A DNA stretch of 64,000 bases from Ceratothoa steindachneri (GCA_963969495.1 OZ018317.1:220725497-220789496), one strand, 5' to 3'; positions 1-14,964 are shown, counted from the first letter of the stretch. Program-made: numbers and translations. Notes: generated by a model from the sequence alone, not told the origin.

Positions 1-59
1 CAAGCTTTTAATGAGAAAAATCTCTGTTAAAAACAATCCATCCAAATGTGTTGTTGTTT

Positions 60-930
60 TTGTTGTTGTGGTTACCAAGGCTTTGTCATTCCAGGAAGCC
101 CGCACCATGCAGATAAAACACCACACTGACTGGATCCGACCATAAATGATGGACATGTGAAATGTTGTGGTGTTGTCTGATAGCTGCCAAGTTAGGGCAA
201 TCTGCTATGAGATGCGTGACTGTGTCGGGACTAAATTGGCAGAGTGGACAGAGATCTGTATGGGTGTTGTATATGCAGTGTTTGTAGGTGTTTAGTTACT
301 GGTGGTGTCCAGAGCAAAGTCGTGTAAGATGTACTCTCTTTGACCGTGAGAGTTACGTTTTGTGCTGCTTATGTCAGGCAAGGGGGTGTTGAGTATTTTG
401 TTGTGAGAGAGATTGTTCAGCGCTTGCCTGATGAGGTGTGTGTGTGTGACTATGTTTTTTTTATATTGTGTTACATTTTCAGGTTGCGGTATGGTATTTA
501 GGATGTTTGTGTAATATCTGTATGGTGTGTTTACGATTTGTCTGTGTGTGAGTGTGTGGTTTCATAGATAGTGACAGGGGCTGTTTGCGTTGTTTACGAC
601 AGATGCTAGGAACTGTGTGCCACTCGTGTTCACATGTTGTTTTATAGTACCTTGGTTTCAGCATGTAGGTTTTCTATGAGTGCTGTTTGTGTGCTACCAA
701 GTATGATTCTAAGTGCAGTGTTGTGTGTGATTTTTAACTTGATTAGCTGCGTGTTAGATATGACAGGGGCCAGTAAGGGCCGACATAGTCTATTATGGAC
801 CGCATGTGTTGCTTGTACACTAGAGTGAATGTTTCTTTGTGTTGTCCAAAAGTTGTACTTGTTAGTGCTTTGAGTAAATGTGGTGTACAAATTTGAATGT
901 CCACATGAGGACTGCAAGCTTCATCCAAAC
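60..930 (-). pseudogene. Non-LTR retrotransposon ORF2 C-terminal end, decayed
   Basis: Read on the minus strand. Plus positions about 930-640 give the thumb and post-RT region of a non-LTR reverse transcriptase, with segments such as YKQHMRSIIDYVGPYW and ITHNTALRIILGSTQTALIE, split over two frames. Plus positions 258-90 give a terminal cysteine-histidine motif, CPLCQFSPDTVTHLIADCP, then NLAAIR, the CCHC-like finger found at the end of Jockey/I/R1-type ORF2 proteins. Frameshifts and stops lie between the two parts and the catalytic RT core is absent, so this is a 5'-truncated dead copy. The clade is uncertain. It abuts a plus-strand Penelope remnant at about 930. Confidence 0.7.
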
Positions 931-1170
931 AATCAATATAAAGGTATGACCACTACTACCCTCAGCCGAAGCCTAATGATGCACTTGCAAGAAGGAGAAA
1001 TCAAAGCAGACTGTAACGAACATCACAACGACTAAATTACAAGAAAGAATTTGGTTGAAAACACACATCCTCAGAACAAACTCGGATCTTCGTCGCTTGA
1101 AGGTTCTGGAGGCTCTTCTCATTAAAGAATGGGCAGAAGAAATATGCCAACTACGGCGACCCTCACTTAA
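930..1170 (+). pseudogene. Penelope-like element, GIY-YIG endonuclease remnant
   Basis: The plus strand reads YKGMTTTTLSRSLMMHL, then after one in-frame stop near 1033 continues with ITRKNLVENTHILRT and RRLKVLEALLIKE. This order matches the C-terminal GIY-YIG endonuclease of Penelope-like elements and aligns by eye with the better copy at 24808-25030 (YIGMTTTTLSRRLTMHL ... RLKILEAILINE). The second motif is YKG rather than YIG here. Sequence outside the matching residues differs, so this is another subfamily. The reverse transcriptase that should precede it is missing; the sequence to the left is an unrelated minus-strand non-LTR remnant. Confidence 0.65.
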
Positions 1171-1950
1171 CACTCGCCATGAGATGCCCCAAGAAGAAGG
1201 AGATAGTAAACACAAAAAGACAGGTAAGAAAATGAACTCATACTCGTGGAATGAAGGAGCATCACGGGATCCCAGCAAGCGTCGAACAGAACCAGAGCCT
1301 GGAGAAGACATGGTAATGCTGTTATATGAGCACGCCGCCAATATGACAGAGCCAGGAAAGTTTGTTGGTCAGTACACCGAAGTTATAAGAAAGAATAAGA
1401 CCACCAGAAATCCTTGGTTCCCGGTAAACTCCCTCTCAAGTGATGTTTTAAAAGAAATAAGTGGACAGGAAAGGAAAAAATCAAATAACAGGAAAACAAC
1501 TAAACCAAACGGAAAGAGAAAAAGAAGAAACAAAGTAAGAAAGCAAAGAATGCACAGACAAAGACAAAACCTGAAGGGGAAAGAAGAAACATACAACTAG
1601 AAGCGAAAAAAATCCCCAGACGTGAGGAAACAAACCACAATCAAAGGTAAAATTCTACAGATGACCAGGGGCTCAAGCGATCCTGGAAGAAATAAAGAAT
1701 CAAAAAGCCGTTACCCCATCAAACACCAAGAAAATAATGCAAACAACAAAGAAAGTACAGAAAACGAAGAAGAAAGTACAGAAAACGAAGAGGAAAATAC
1801 AGAAACCCCCGAAGAAACTACAGAAGACGAAGAAAAAATTACAGAAGACGCGATAAACTTAAGACTGATCACGACGCCAAACACAACCACTTTCTCGAAA
1901 AATGGAACTACGGAAATATACGAGAGTGAGCTTAGGTTTCTCAAGTAACA
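1171..1950 (+). other. Charged, low-complexity open region of unknown origin
   Basis: Two consecutive open stretches (to 1600 and 1622-1948) follow the GIY-YIG remnant. The first is rich in Lys/Arg/Gln (for example KKSNNRKTTKPNGKRKRRNK). The second carries degenerate acidic repeats around ESTENEE and ETTEDEE at about 1753-1850. The composition resembles an unstructured charged protein and the A-rich strand favours open frames by chance. I recognise no domain. It could be a 3' extension of the Penelope remnant, a separate degenerate ORF, or purine-rich non-coding DNA. Confidence 0.25.
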
Positions 1951-2370
1951 GAAGCGGTGTCATAAAGACAAACAGCTTCAGAAAACTATGGAACGGAAAA
2001 AAATAGCAGGAAAAATAAGATAAAAGAGAAAAATCAAACTAATAAGGAAATACGACTATAAAGAGGTTATCTAATCCAAGTTAAGAATATAACTAAAGAC
2101 ATTTGCTAGACCTCCTGGCACCTATGCAGCGCTATGCAAATATATTTCTTTATTCGATTAATTTTGGCAACTATCATTTGCAGATCTATTTTTACGAACT
2201 TTACATCATATAGTAAAATCATGTTTTGCGAGATCAGCTTCATCGGAGTCATTAAAATACTCAAGAGTTTCATTAATGTTTTTTCTTGAAATAACGCCTT
2301 CAAGCTCAATAAGAAAAGGTTTAATGATAAGATATAACAGAACTTTTCTCTGTAAAAATTACTCAGATAT
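1951..2370. other. AT-rich spacer, nothing recognised
   Basis: Only short chance ORFs are present. No motif, repeat or RNA-like fold was recognised before the TGTGAG that opens the candidate LTR. Confidence 0.4.
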
Positions 2371-3232
2371 TGTGAGGGAATGCCCGCGAAGGACCACCGT
2401 GAGAGGAAGCCCCTTGGCGATACCTCTCTATTCTTTCCAGACCACGTGAGCCAGCGTGAGAATTTTAGAAAGTCGAGGAAGAATCAATCACTCGCTTAAT
2501 CACCCGTCCCAGATGTGTTTGCGTTCAGACGCCAATCGTTTTCCTTGTGATAATGTTGAGCGCGGCCGTATTAACCCTACCCCGATATCGCGAGGCAAGG
2601 TTGATCGTCTGGAACGACGCGTTATCATGAATTGTGTTTGCTTAGACTAGCGCCAAGAATCTCTTAGGGACCGCAAGGCCCTGAGGCGTCTAGCAGAGCA
2701 ACCACCCGGGTATTCAAACAGAAGCTCAACCATCTCTCGAGGAAATTGAAAGCCCGCCATTTACTCTGCCCGGACTGCCGTCTGTTTACCCTGACCCCCC
2801 GTAACTCGTCGTACGTCGTCGAAGATCTCGTCAGCAGATCTACCTTCGTTAAGCTTTGGCCCCTGTTCAGAGGAAAGCTATCGGGCCCCCTTCTTCCCGG
2901 AGAGTTGTGCGGCCTCTCATATTCACTACCCCTTCAAGATTCCCGTCCTTCGAGATTGAGAATCCCTGCCGATCAGCAGAATGTCTCGAGTTTAGATTAT
3001 GTCTCTCTGGAGCAGAGAAAATCTCATTCTTCATCACGAAGTATTAAAACCCCATCTTCAAGTCCTCCGAGTCAGAACTCCCCGAAGTGTCTTATTGAAG
3101 ACCTGCGTTGCTGTCTTCCACCCTCCATCCAATTCGCCCGCGCTCTAAGGTAAAGCGACCGTGTATGGTCATCCCCTTCGTTAATCTTCTCTTAATTCAT
3201 TTAACTACCATAAGTAATTTGTTCCCCCTTTT

Positions 3233-3314
<82 letters not shown>

Positions 3315-3521
3315 TGCCCCTTTTTCATATATTTTAAAATTATATTTAGTGGTATTGTCTTTATATATCTAAACCCGGTTAACTGTAATTCGCACTCTTT
3401 ATTTATCGCCCAGACATAACTCAAGTGGCCTGTGGCCAGCATTCTACCCGTACTTTTGTAAGACTCTGAGCGCCGAGCGAGTCTATACAGGTATACCCCG
3501 ACAGATATGAAATAACTCACA
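2371..3521. repeat. Candidate solo LTR, about 1.15 kb
   Basis: The block starts TGTGAGGGAATGCCC and ends ATAACTCACA, so its ends form a TGTGAG/CTCACA inverted pair as LTRs do. It is much more GC-rich than both flanks. An open frame at 2746-3153 has no recognisable domain and is probably incidental. The (AT)n tract at 3235-3312 is internal. I see no clear 4-6 bp target duplication (GATAT on the left, TTGTT on the right), and no second copy or internal region is in this window, so the call rests on end structure and composition only. Confidence 0.35.
3235..3312. repeat. (AT)n microsatellite
   Basis: Nearly perfect AT dinucleotide tract of about 78 bp inside the candidate LTR. It generates spurious poly-Ile/Tyr reading frames on both strands. 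Confidence 0.98.
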
Positions 3522-6500
3522 TTGTTGAAAGCCCCTAGTCAATATGTTTAAGAAAGAATTTATAAGTATTGCTTGAACATATAAAATGACTATAAAGAGT
3601 AACATTGATTATAACTGATATATAATTTACTAGCATAGGTACCCGACGTTGCCCGAGATAAAAGTCCTGTCGCAAATAAATACAGATGCATACTGTTTGA
3701 AATTTTTATATTGAGGCACAAAATTATCTTTCCTTGTTCATTATTTTTATTATTATTTGTGGGGCAGATGCAAGAAAGTTGACCACTCTCTCTCTCTCTC
3801 ATATAATGTCATATAATATACTTTCAATGAGTAAAGGTTTCACCGCGCGCGCCCGGCAGTTTATGCGCATGCGTGAATGGCCGTTAGTTAAGAGTGAACA
3901 ACGTTGTGGCTGCAGGAAGAGATCGAGCGGCTTATACATATATACAGATGGCCCTTTACGTTCACTCTGACATTTTCTCTTCCCTTCTCACATCCTAATT
4001 TTGGTAATTGTGTCGAATTTGAAATTCCTTGAAGGCGTAGTGATCAAGAAGTAAGGGAATATGGGAAATAAATTGATCCCTTCTTTATAAACTTCCGTAT
4101 TTCGTGGTGAAATCGAAATCCCTGCGCCCTATGCTCCCTATTTTGAAGGGCCTTTAAAAGTCTATATCCTTTGACTTCCTATCATTTGCTCGCTCGGTTA
4201 GCTTACGTATTACTTCAAACGTGCGAGACCACCCGTGTTGAGGTCGAGGTCACCATCTTCATTTAACCATCATCATCATTGTCGTAACTTCACTTTGCCT
4301 GTAGGACACATGGCTGCAATTGCTCGCGTCTATTTGGAACAGCCTCATAACATAACTATGTATTACAAAAAGCCACAAGGGTTGGTCAGGTTTCACCCAC
4401 TGGGTTCTGCTTCCACCACTCCAACCCACACTCAGCCACACATTCAACATACCCTCCTTCATTAACAACCAGTTGATGTTCTTCAGTCTGCCGTTTGTTC
4501 TCTTCATTTCCTCTCTCGCCAGACGACCTTAGATTAATGGATTATCGTTGTTCCATCGCTCGCTTGACGACATTCCCATAGTGAAGATTTAGCTTGTTAA
4601 TCTTCTGATTGGTTGCGGAAACTCTATTTTCATTTTACCTTTTCAAGAAGAAGGATTTTTACTAGTTGCTCATAACTTCTGCTAATCTTTCTTTACTCAT
4701 TTTTTATTCTTTACTTCTCTACATAATCATCTACTTCCTTCTCATCGCCCACACATTATTTTATAAAGTCCCTAAGTAAGGTAAGCAAAGTCAATCAGAA
4801 GGAAATAAATTGTTCGATTCACTGGAAAAGAAAGTACTCGCAATCTTCTTATGGCTCATGTGCTGTCAGCAACCTATATGAGTCTACTCACAACTTTTGG
4901 TGCCAGTCCCACTGCACGTAGAGAAGTAGCATCGCGTCCATCACACATTACTCTAATTTTCACTCGCAATTTGAACTTCATGGGAAATGTGATTAATCAC
5001 TAATTAATTACAAAATACTTTCATTATGACCCGGGCGATTTAATCCTAATCAGTTATTATTCATGTCACAAATTTATTCTGTTCCTTTAACCACTCGCCG
5101 ATTAATTGGCTGCAACCTAAACCTTTCTTCCCATTTTTTTTGCCGGTTTATCTCTTTTATTCACTTATGCTATCCCTAAATGGTTTTAAATCAATCATTA
5201 AAACGCCGACTCCTGGCAGTGATGCGCGAGGATCCCTCTACCACTTGCAAGTCTTCCTTGGACTTCTTCGGCATCCGACTTCTTGAACTCCATCCAAACG
5301 ACACAGTTGGCTTCAGTAGCGCTTTCTGTGCCCAATCGTCGATTTGTCACTGAGAAATTATGGCTGCTCGAGTTTCTATGCAAAAATCAACAAAAGGTAT
5401 CAAAATTTTATGTTTTTTTTAATTATACTCTTTGAAAATGCTATAGAATCTAACCTTTATTGTCAAACGATCCTTTTTCTTCGAACTATCACTTTAACCT
5501 AAGTGGCTACCATCTGAATTACTTAAAAAAGGATATTTCAAGTGGCCTTATCATAAGTCATGCATTGTAGGCTAGTCCCAAGGAAAAGAAGGGGGAATAA
5601 TCGAACGGGATCATATGACGAAGTCAAAATACTCGTAATGAGCGATATTGTTTACATAACTTGCTACGATTAGTCTTAAATATTACAGTATCTAATTCAC
5701 TTTTACTTATTCAAAGGCGGGTGGGGTTAAACTTGCTTTAAAAATTCATAGTGTGCAGTGAAAATTCACAGTTATCAATATGCCACCGATATATATATTT
5801 GAATGGTGCTTGGTGTGTAATTAATTTTGTACCTTGGCCAAGATATCAAAATTAAATTTAGGCAACGAATTATAGTTAAAAAAAAAACTGAAAATCCAAC
5901 ATGTAACAAGCAACATCAGGTAACTCGGACAATTATAATTATGTTTTATCAAAATAATGTGTAGTTAAAAACAGTATATTAAAGATCATTAAAAATTCAT
6001 GTCCAAGGCAATAATTTTCATTCCCTGCACTATTACGTTTGCTCCCTCCTACCAGACACCCCCAACCCTTTAACCTGAACCCTGAAGATTTTCCACCCTG
6101 ATTTTGATCGGTGTCGCATTGCAGTCTCCACTATGGTCTTGATATCCATTTATCAATTCATCATCACGTATTATCTCGGTCTGAAACCACTGATTAAGAT
6201 ACATCTAACCCCACCCACCACCCATTACTACCCACCACCCATTACCACCCACCCTATTCAACTTTAGTAAAAGTCAAATACATAAATCTGGAGTTTGATT
6301 GAATAAATTTCATAAGTGTCCCACAAAGCTTTGAAAACTTAATTTGCTGATTTTACGGAGTTTGGACATTTTAAGTCTGATTTTCTTTAATTTCTTCTCT
6401 CGTTTATTCACCCCAAAGTATCTTAATATAATCCATAAGCAAAAATAATAAGAGAGATAAGCAAATTTATCGAAGATTTCCTCAAATCTTGTCCAAATTC

Positions 6501-7380
6501 AGCTTAAGCTGATTGGGGACAAATTTGCTGATTGTGGTGGTATTTCTGCCCTAATAAATCCACTTAGAATATCTGCCATTTTTTAAAAATAATTCAAAGT
6601 GTCTCTGTTACACTCTAATAGGCCAAGAAAATTAATCACTTAAATTTGGCTCTTTTTCTACCCGGGGGTAGCTAAATTGTAACCCTCATTTACACTGCCC
6701 CTATGGGCTCGCTCAGAGTAAGTAGAGATGGTAGGGGAGATATTTTACATCTGTCACCAGTATCAATTTCTTCCTAAATGAAGAATCCCTTCGCTCATAT
6801 GTTGTAGTTCCACATAGTTCGGATCTGCGTTAAACTGTGTGTAGCGAGTGAAATAAAATCGTTACATCTCTTGTCTGAAGCTACGCTCCGCCCTATTTCT
6901 TTCTTCATCTGCATCTTCCTTCTTAGACTGTGCCCACACGCTCGGTAAGTGAGTATACAAATGATCGAGTATACAAGGGAGAGTGAAGCTAAGGAAGAAT
7001 AATGGGATAAAACAAATAGAAGTGCTGGATTAAACAGTAAAATAATAACAAACCAAATCGAACGGGCTGGAGAAGGTCTCAAGATTGAGGATTTCAAGCC
7101 TGCAGAAGAGAAACACAAGGTGTGGAGGCTCTTCGATATTTATTTCCAAAATTCTCTTCAACAAGTTGGTTCAAAGAGTACTCGAAACAAAGACAACTCT
7201 GGGTGCAATCATGGTTTCGAAAATCACGAGACATTGACCAGGAAAATGGAATTTCTTTTCCCATTAATTCAGGAGAAATGAGTTTTCCATTCGTGATTTT
7301 TATTACTATTCAATTCTATTTACGAAGAACTACTCTAGACTACGGAAGATGCTCTTGAAAGGTGCAAGAGCTAATCTTGC
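3522..7380. other. AT-rich region without identifiable genes
   Basis: No open frame here has recognisable motifs. Small features only: a (CT)n run near 3786-3800, a short CG-rich patch at 3843-3856 followed by TATACATATATA near 3935, and imperfect ACCACCCATT repeats at about 6210-6250. Ancient unrecognisable repeats are likely. Confidence 0.5.
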
Positions 7381-7382
7381 TC

Positions 7383-7461
7383 TAATAATGATAATAATAA
7401 TAGTACTGATAATAATAATAATAGCAATAAAATTAATAATAGCAATAATAATAATAGCAGC

Positions 7462-7496
<35 letters not shown>
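7383..7496. repeat. (AAT/ATA)n microsatellite
   Basis: Imperfect trinucleotide tract with GTA and GCA interruptions in its first half and pure AAT repeats in its last 40 bp or so. Confidence 0.95.
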
Positions 7497-9700
<2,204 letters not shown>

Positions 9701-9709
9701 GCAGAAAAA

Positions 9710-9800
9710 GCGAGGATGGCCGAGTGGCAAACGGGCCTCGGCCGTAGATTTCACCTTCAAGCGGAGTTGATAGTTCGAATCTCACCACTCCTGCTGACGA
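9710..9800 (+). repeat. tRNA-derived SINE or tRNA pseudogene (Leu/Ser-like)
   Basis: Contains GATGGCCGAGTGG, matching the internal A box of Leu/Ser tRNAs, and about 50 bp downstream AGTTCGAATCTC, matching the B box. The 5' GCGAGGA can pair imperfectly with TCCTGC after the T arm. The T-stem is poorly paired and no anticodon arm is convincing, so a functional tRNA is unlikely. A Pol III-promoted SINE head or tRNA pseudogene fits best. The body to about 9910 may be the rest of the SINE. Confidence 0.6.
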
Positions 9801-9919
9801 TCCTTTCTTTATTTTCCTTCGGAGTCGTTTTTTTATCTCCATCGCTTTATTTCTGCCCATTTTCCCGGGTGGCGAGGGTGGTACAAAATGGCTAGGACTC
9901 CGATAGCAAAACTTCCTCA

Positions 9920-11324
9920 ACCCTAAATACTAGAGCTTGGCATAATATAAGCGTCCAGGAACAAAATTATGTGCAAAGAAAACAAGTTGAACGCAACGAT
10001 TGGCTCACAAATTTTCCAAACTCTTTTAGCTATAATATTGCCAAAATCCCCTAAAATGGCCAATGAGTCCAATGATGCCAAACCACCTGACGAGGAAAAG
10101 GAAAATGGATTCCTAAACCATTCGTCTTGCATCAGGTTATCACAAATTAATGTTTCTTTTTGTAAAAAAAAAATATTAAATCTATTAAACCTGAGCTCTA
10201 ATCAACCACGTACTTACTATTATTATTAAGGCTTTCTCAACACTTAACTAGGGCGGCGGCTGACTGAGTTGCAAGACCAAGTGATTGCGTTGACATATAA
10301 GCACAAACATCATGTTGCCTTGATCAAAGTAAGTGATGATCACAGGGTGCAAGATATATGTAAAGGATGAGGAAGAGCTTACGCACATAGGAACTTATCC
10401 TTTATTTAGTCACACACGACCCAAGTGTGGGCAGTCGTCATCAACAAGAATTAGTCTCGCTTTTTGCCACCACTGATAAAGACTTCTAACCATTAACAAT
10501 ACAAGTCATTAGAGCTTCTTTGATAAAGTTCCTATTAGTATAAGAACAGTTTTTTTTACTATGCTAGGAAGCTCTTTTAGATGCCATATTCCAAACGACA
10601 TTAATTTTTTGACAACCTAATATTTCTAACTTCATGAGGGAAGCTGATTTGTTTCATGGGTCGAGTTCTCGATTACGATTTTTAGGCTTTTGAGTGATGG
10701 TAATTATTTTAGGCTGCCGAGCTTCGATCAGGCCACTAGGGGTCCCTAAATCCAATCGCTCGACCAATTATCAGATCAAATTTAAACCCCTAAAACATCA
10801 AAATAGGCGACGAGATCCATCGAGACCTAGTTTAACCCTAGCCTAAAACTAATTAGCATGTGACCTCCTTAAAATATCCCATTACGCGACGATACCCATA
10901 AAAGTAAACTGATCCGAGGGCATTTTGTGTTCATATCGCCTCAAATTACGCGAGTGAAGAGGCGGGATCGAACCTATGGCTTTTGAATCCTGTAAGTGAG
11001 GGTCGCAATTCACCTTTATTCATTTGCATTAAACATATTCATTTGTATTTAAGAACCGGAAGAGTTGGTGCCTCTGCGACCATGTGTCTCTCAGTACGGA
11101 CTATTTATCAGACCCTTTGTATAGGCCTTCATTCCCATTTAATGGTTTGCACCGCAAGTAGTCTCTTCTTTTGACTAGTCGGGTCTCCGCAGAGAGGTCT
11201 CCTGTGTAGCCAGTTACACTTAGTATCCGGAGGAGCTGTACTTCCTTTCTCTCTGAGGTTAGGTTGAACTCTCTGATAGGGCTTGGGAAAGTTGTTGGTA
11301 CGCTTTCCCCTCGCTCCCTCTCAG
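9920..11324. other. Region without identifiable genes; one B-box-like site
   Basis: Several short ORFs lack motifs. On the minus strand at about 10960-10980 the sequence reads AGGTTCGATCCCGCC, a good B box, but I see no acceptable A box upstream. It may be the remains of a tRNA-derived repeat. Confidence 0.3.
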
Positions 11325-12320
11325 CGTCGGGTTCTTCTCCATAAACATTATCGTCGTTCACCTAACTACGATTCCTAGAACGTCTGGTCATTCTGCACGC
11401 CGAATGCTTTCTTGGGAAACCGAGTGTGAGGCGGCACTCGGACAGAAGCGCGCCATGGCTACATGCGCTATAAGCACCCCCGAACGATTTCAGTGTTGGT
11501 GAATTTCGTCGAGCTCGGTTTTGGTATATTTCGACGCAGGCCCACCGCTCTTCCTGGCGGGAATACGTGTCTTCACTCAACGGGAAGACCCCTCTTATGC
11601 AAGTATGGAAGCAAGTCAAAAGGGTTCGTGGCAAGTTCTCGCAGGACACCCCTCCTATTACCCAGGAAGACAAGAACGCAATCTCGGACCAAGCGTCCGT
11701 GGCGAAGTCTTTCGCAACAGCGTTCTCCACATTCTCTACCGCAATGCTGTTCCGCCAGCATTCAATGCACGTCGTGATGTCCAGAAGACCACTGAGTGGA
11801 CTTTAGCTCCAGAGGTGAAGAATTATTCAAAGACAAATTCACATTGAGTGAGTTGCGTTCCGCTTTCGCTTTGTGCGCAGATACCACCCATGGTTTGGAT
11901 GATGCCCCGTATGCCATGTTTCGACACCTACTTGAGTGAGTCTTGGCATTTCTGCAAGATTTGTTTAACAGGATGGGAACAGGTCCTGTTGGACAGATTC
12001 TTGGTCTTGTTTTCGACCAACGCCTCACCTGCGAGCCTCATATTCGCAGCTTTAGAGACTTTTATGCCCGCGACATGGACATTCTTCGTTCCATAATCTT
12101 CAGCAATTGGTGTGCTGATCGGCCCACTGCCTTATTTTTCTACTAATCCTTCATTCGTTCGAAGCTTAACTAAGAAAGCGAGTTTTACACATTCGCAGCT
12201 GAGCGTGTATTGCGGAAGGTAGACTCGATCTACCACACATGTCTCCCCTTGAAGAGTAGTCCCTTGCGCAATTTCCCAATTGACAGCCTACTTATGGAGC
12301 CAGACGGATTGCTTAGGTTG
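11325..12320 (+). pseudogene. I-clade retrotransposon fragment (EN-RT linker joined to RT thumb)
   Basis: By eye this is nearly collinear with 60840-61450 of the I-clade element at the right end of the window (SSLNGKTPLMQVWKQVKRVRGKF versus SSLNGKTPLAEVWKRVKRIRGKF). It then jumps at about 12000 to sequence matching 62215-62530 (FDQRLTCEPHIRS versus FDRRLTWEAHIRS). The intervening palm with the YVDD site is missing. Multiple frameshifts are present. It keeps a short piece near 11943-11985 (AFLQDLFNRMGTG) that appears to be missing from the right-hand copy. Confidence 0.85.
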
Positions 12321-14960
12321 GACTGAGGATAGCAAGAACAGGCTTTAACACCCGCCCTCTCCATTCTCTAATCTTCAGCTTCACTCACTTAATACCTACA
12401 TCCTGTTACAGAGTTCAGAATAAATTGTTCATGGCCATGTTTATAGGTTGGGTAATACAACAAAAACACAATCATAAGTATTTACCATCATCAAAACTTT
12501 AGCATTAAAAAATATTCATCCACATATCAAACGTCTTTTACTCACCTCATGCTGTTTGTTGTTTATAGCTCCCTGGCGGCAGATGGCATCTCCTCTCCCT
12601 CCGACCGTTTGGAAGATTAAGGGAGAAAGCATTTGATCCTACAGCCTGTGCTGTAGGCACTGGCAATGTTACCACAAATAAATGGATCCGCGATTTCTAT
12701 GAGGCTGTGCTGATGGAGCAAGTTAGATTGGAGGGAGGATGTTCTCGCAGTCTATGCAACAGCCCGGAAGGGGAATTTAAATACCAACTTAACCTCAAAC
12801 GGGATAGGCCGTGTCCTATCCACTTGTAAATGACTAACCACTTTACAACTCTATTCTTTCTTATCCTAAAGGGAGGCTGGAGTTAAGAAAAAGAACAGCC
12901 TTACCTGCTGGGCGTGCTGCCTGCCAAAGGAGTACAGCCATATGCAGCCGAGAACGGCGGTAGTGAAGGGGTCATTCCATTACAAACAGGGAAGGGCTTA
13001 ATGGGGCAAAACCGAAAAAAGAGCACAAATCCAGAACACCTTACCCAACCAAAGAAACAAAGGAGGCATACATATCTTTATCATCTAATACAACCAATAA
13101 ATCAAAAACAACTCCCATCTTCTAAAAGATGCCAAATACACACTCAGGAATGTTCGTTGCAGAACAAAATATTGGCAAATAAACAAACACATCCATTACT
13201 GGGCAATAATAGACATCAGTTTATGAGCTTAGCGGTTGATCACTCCTTGATAGCACTTAGGCAGACGCGTGTCAGAAGAGAATCGAAAGATCTGCGCATT
13301 TGAGTCACGTACACTTTTGAAATCTAGTCTTGAATCTTCTAATACTTTCCCCTAATTTTAGTTACTTGGGATTGAGTCAAATTCGTTCAACGAAAATGAT
13401 GATTCCAACAACAAAGTTTAAAACCATATAAGATTATTTGATTAATTATATAAATTTGCTCTAATACTCGTACGATTAGATTTTGTACCTAAAATTGGGT
13501 AGGTATTTTTTTACGTTTACTTTTAGTACCTCTTTATCCCTTTCCTGGATTATCACGAGTTGTCTCGTTTTTAGATTAAAAAGTGGTTTCGAACTTGCCG
13601 AGACATATCGGGTAAATTTTATATTATTGCCCATGCCCGAGATTTCTCGGGACATTTGATAGTTATGCAACTGTAAAAAGTGTTGACCCCATTAGGAAAA
13701 ATGTTCCTGGGAGGAGTTAATTGAACAAAATTTTAAATAATGGTTTTTATATGCACAAAATGGTTGTTAATTAACTTACTCATCATTAGGCAGCTAAGCT
13801 CAAATTTCCAAATGAGCCCCTTTGATTGAGATATATCTGAGAATTATAAATTTGTTAAGAATTACAACCACGTAGGCATTATTGAGTTGTAATTAAATTA
13901 CTTATTTAGTATGAATCAAAAGATTCACAGACATAATAAGTATGAGAGAAGAAAAGTTAAAATAATAAAATGTATTTCTGAAAACTAATCACAATGAATG
14001 ACTTCCGTTATTTTTGCTTCACTACTCAGCATTATCAGCAATATATTTAAGGGATTTCATATGGAACTTGTCACCAATTTAATAACTTGGCCATACAAAA
14101 CCATCCATTTATGTTTTTAAAAAAATGAAAACCAACGCGAGCATCTCTGTCCCAAAGTTTTTGAAAAAAAGCTTGTTGAAGAAAGTATTCCAGTACGAAA
14201 AATAAAAATCAGTGGGTAAATTACTGTGTGTGGACATACATAAGACACATTAAATGAAGTCGAATGAAATTCCTATCTACAAAATTCATGTGTCCACTTA
14301 CACACAAAGATTGTAAGTACAGAGGATAAATGCACCCGCTGCAACCGCACAGTTAACTAAATCAAACCTTTCCTTAAGGGCAAGACAGTATGTGATATAG
14401 AAATACGCTAATGAAGGAGACCTTATTCTCAGCACAAATACCTGACCATTTCCATAGCTTTGGGAAAGCATGGGCTGTATCCTTACTTAAAACGCTATCT
14501 GTTCTCAATCGACATAATCTCGAAATTAATTTGGTTGACTTTGTTTAACTTTAACATTTTAAAGGTTCATACATAAAATATTGACCAGGCTTGAATCTAT
14601 TACTCATGAATGGGCAAAGCTATCGTAAAACAGGTGCATTTTTGCGTAACGTTCTTTATGGAGTTAAGACAATCATTAGCAGAATATAGTAGTTAAATAT
14701 ATGTAATCTAATTGTTATATAAAAGAAAATAATACAAATTATTTTTACATTGACTGTTTTACTGTCAAGCGAATATTTGTAACTATTTAATTAGTATAAA
14801 TACATATATTTAGTTTAACCCTACATATATGAACAAATCATATAATAAAAAAGTATAACAAGTTATATGAAGTAAGTTTAAGAAATATATTGAAGGGAAA
14901 TTAAATGAAATATAATTTTAAATAAGAACTATCAAGATAAAAGAACCTTTCTTTCAAATA
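12321..14960. other. AT-rich region without identifiable genes
   Basis: ORFs at 12914-13303 (plus) and 13476-13670 (minus) have no recognisable motif. A 6-bp-stem hairpin CCCGAGATTTCTCGGG lies at about 13637. Nothing else was recognised. Confidence 0.4.
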
Positions 14961-14964
14961 ACTT

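Noticed and set aside
3840..3965. CG-rich patch followed by TATACATATATA, considered as a promoter
   Set aside because: No downstream gene or initiator; composition alone is not enough.
4187..4256. Possible tRNA-like segment beginning CTCGGTTAGCTTACG
   Set aside because: The A box is approximate and GAGGTCGAGGTCACC is a poor B box; no cloverleaf could be drawn.
6795..7118. Minus-strand 107-residue ORF with hydrophobic stretches
   Set aside because: Hydrophobicity comes from AT-rich sequence; no domain, no codon bias and no neighbour supports it.
13637..13652. Hairpin CCCGAGATTTCTCGGG considered as a terminator or regulatory site
   Set aside because: Too short and isolated to interpret in a eukaryotic AT-rich region.
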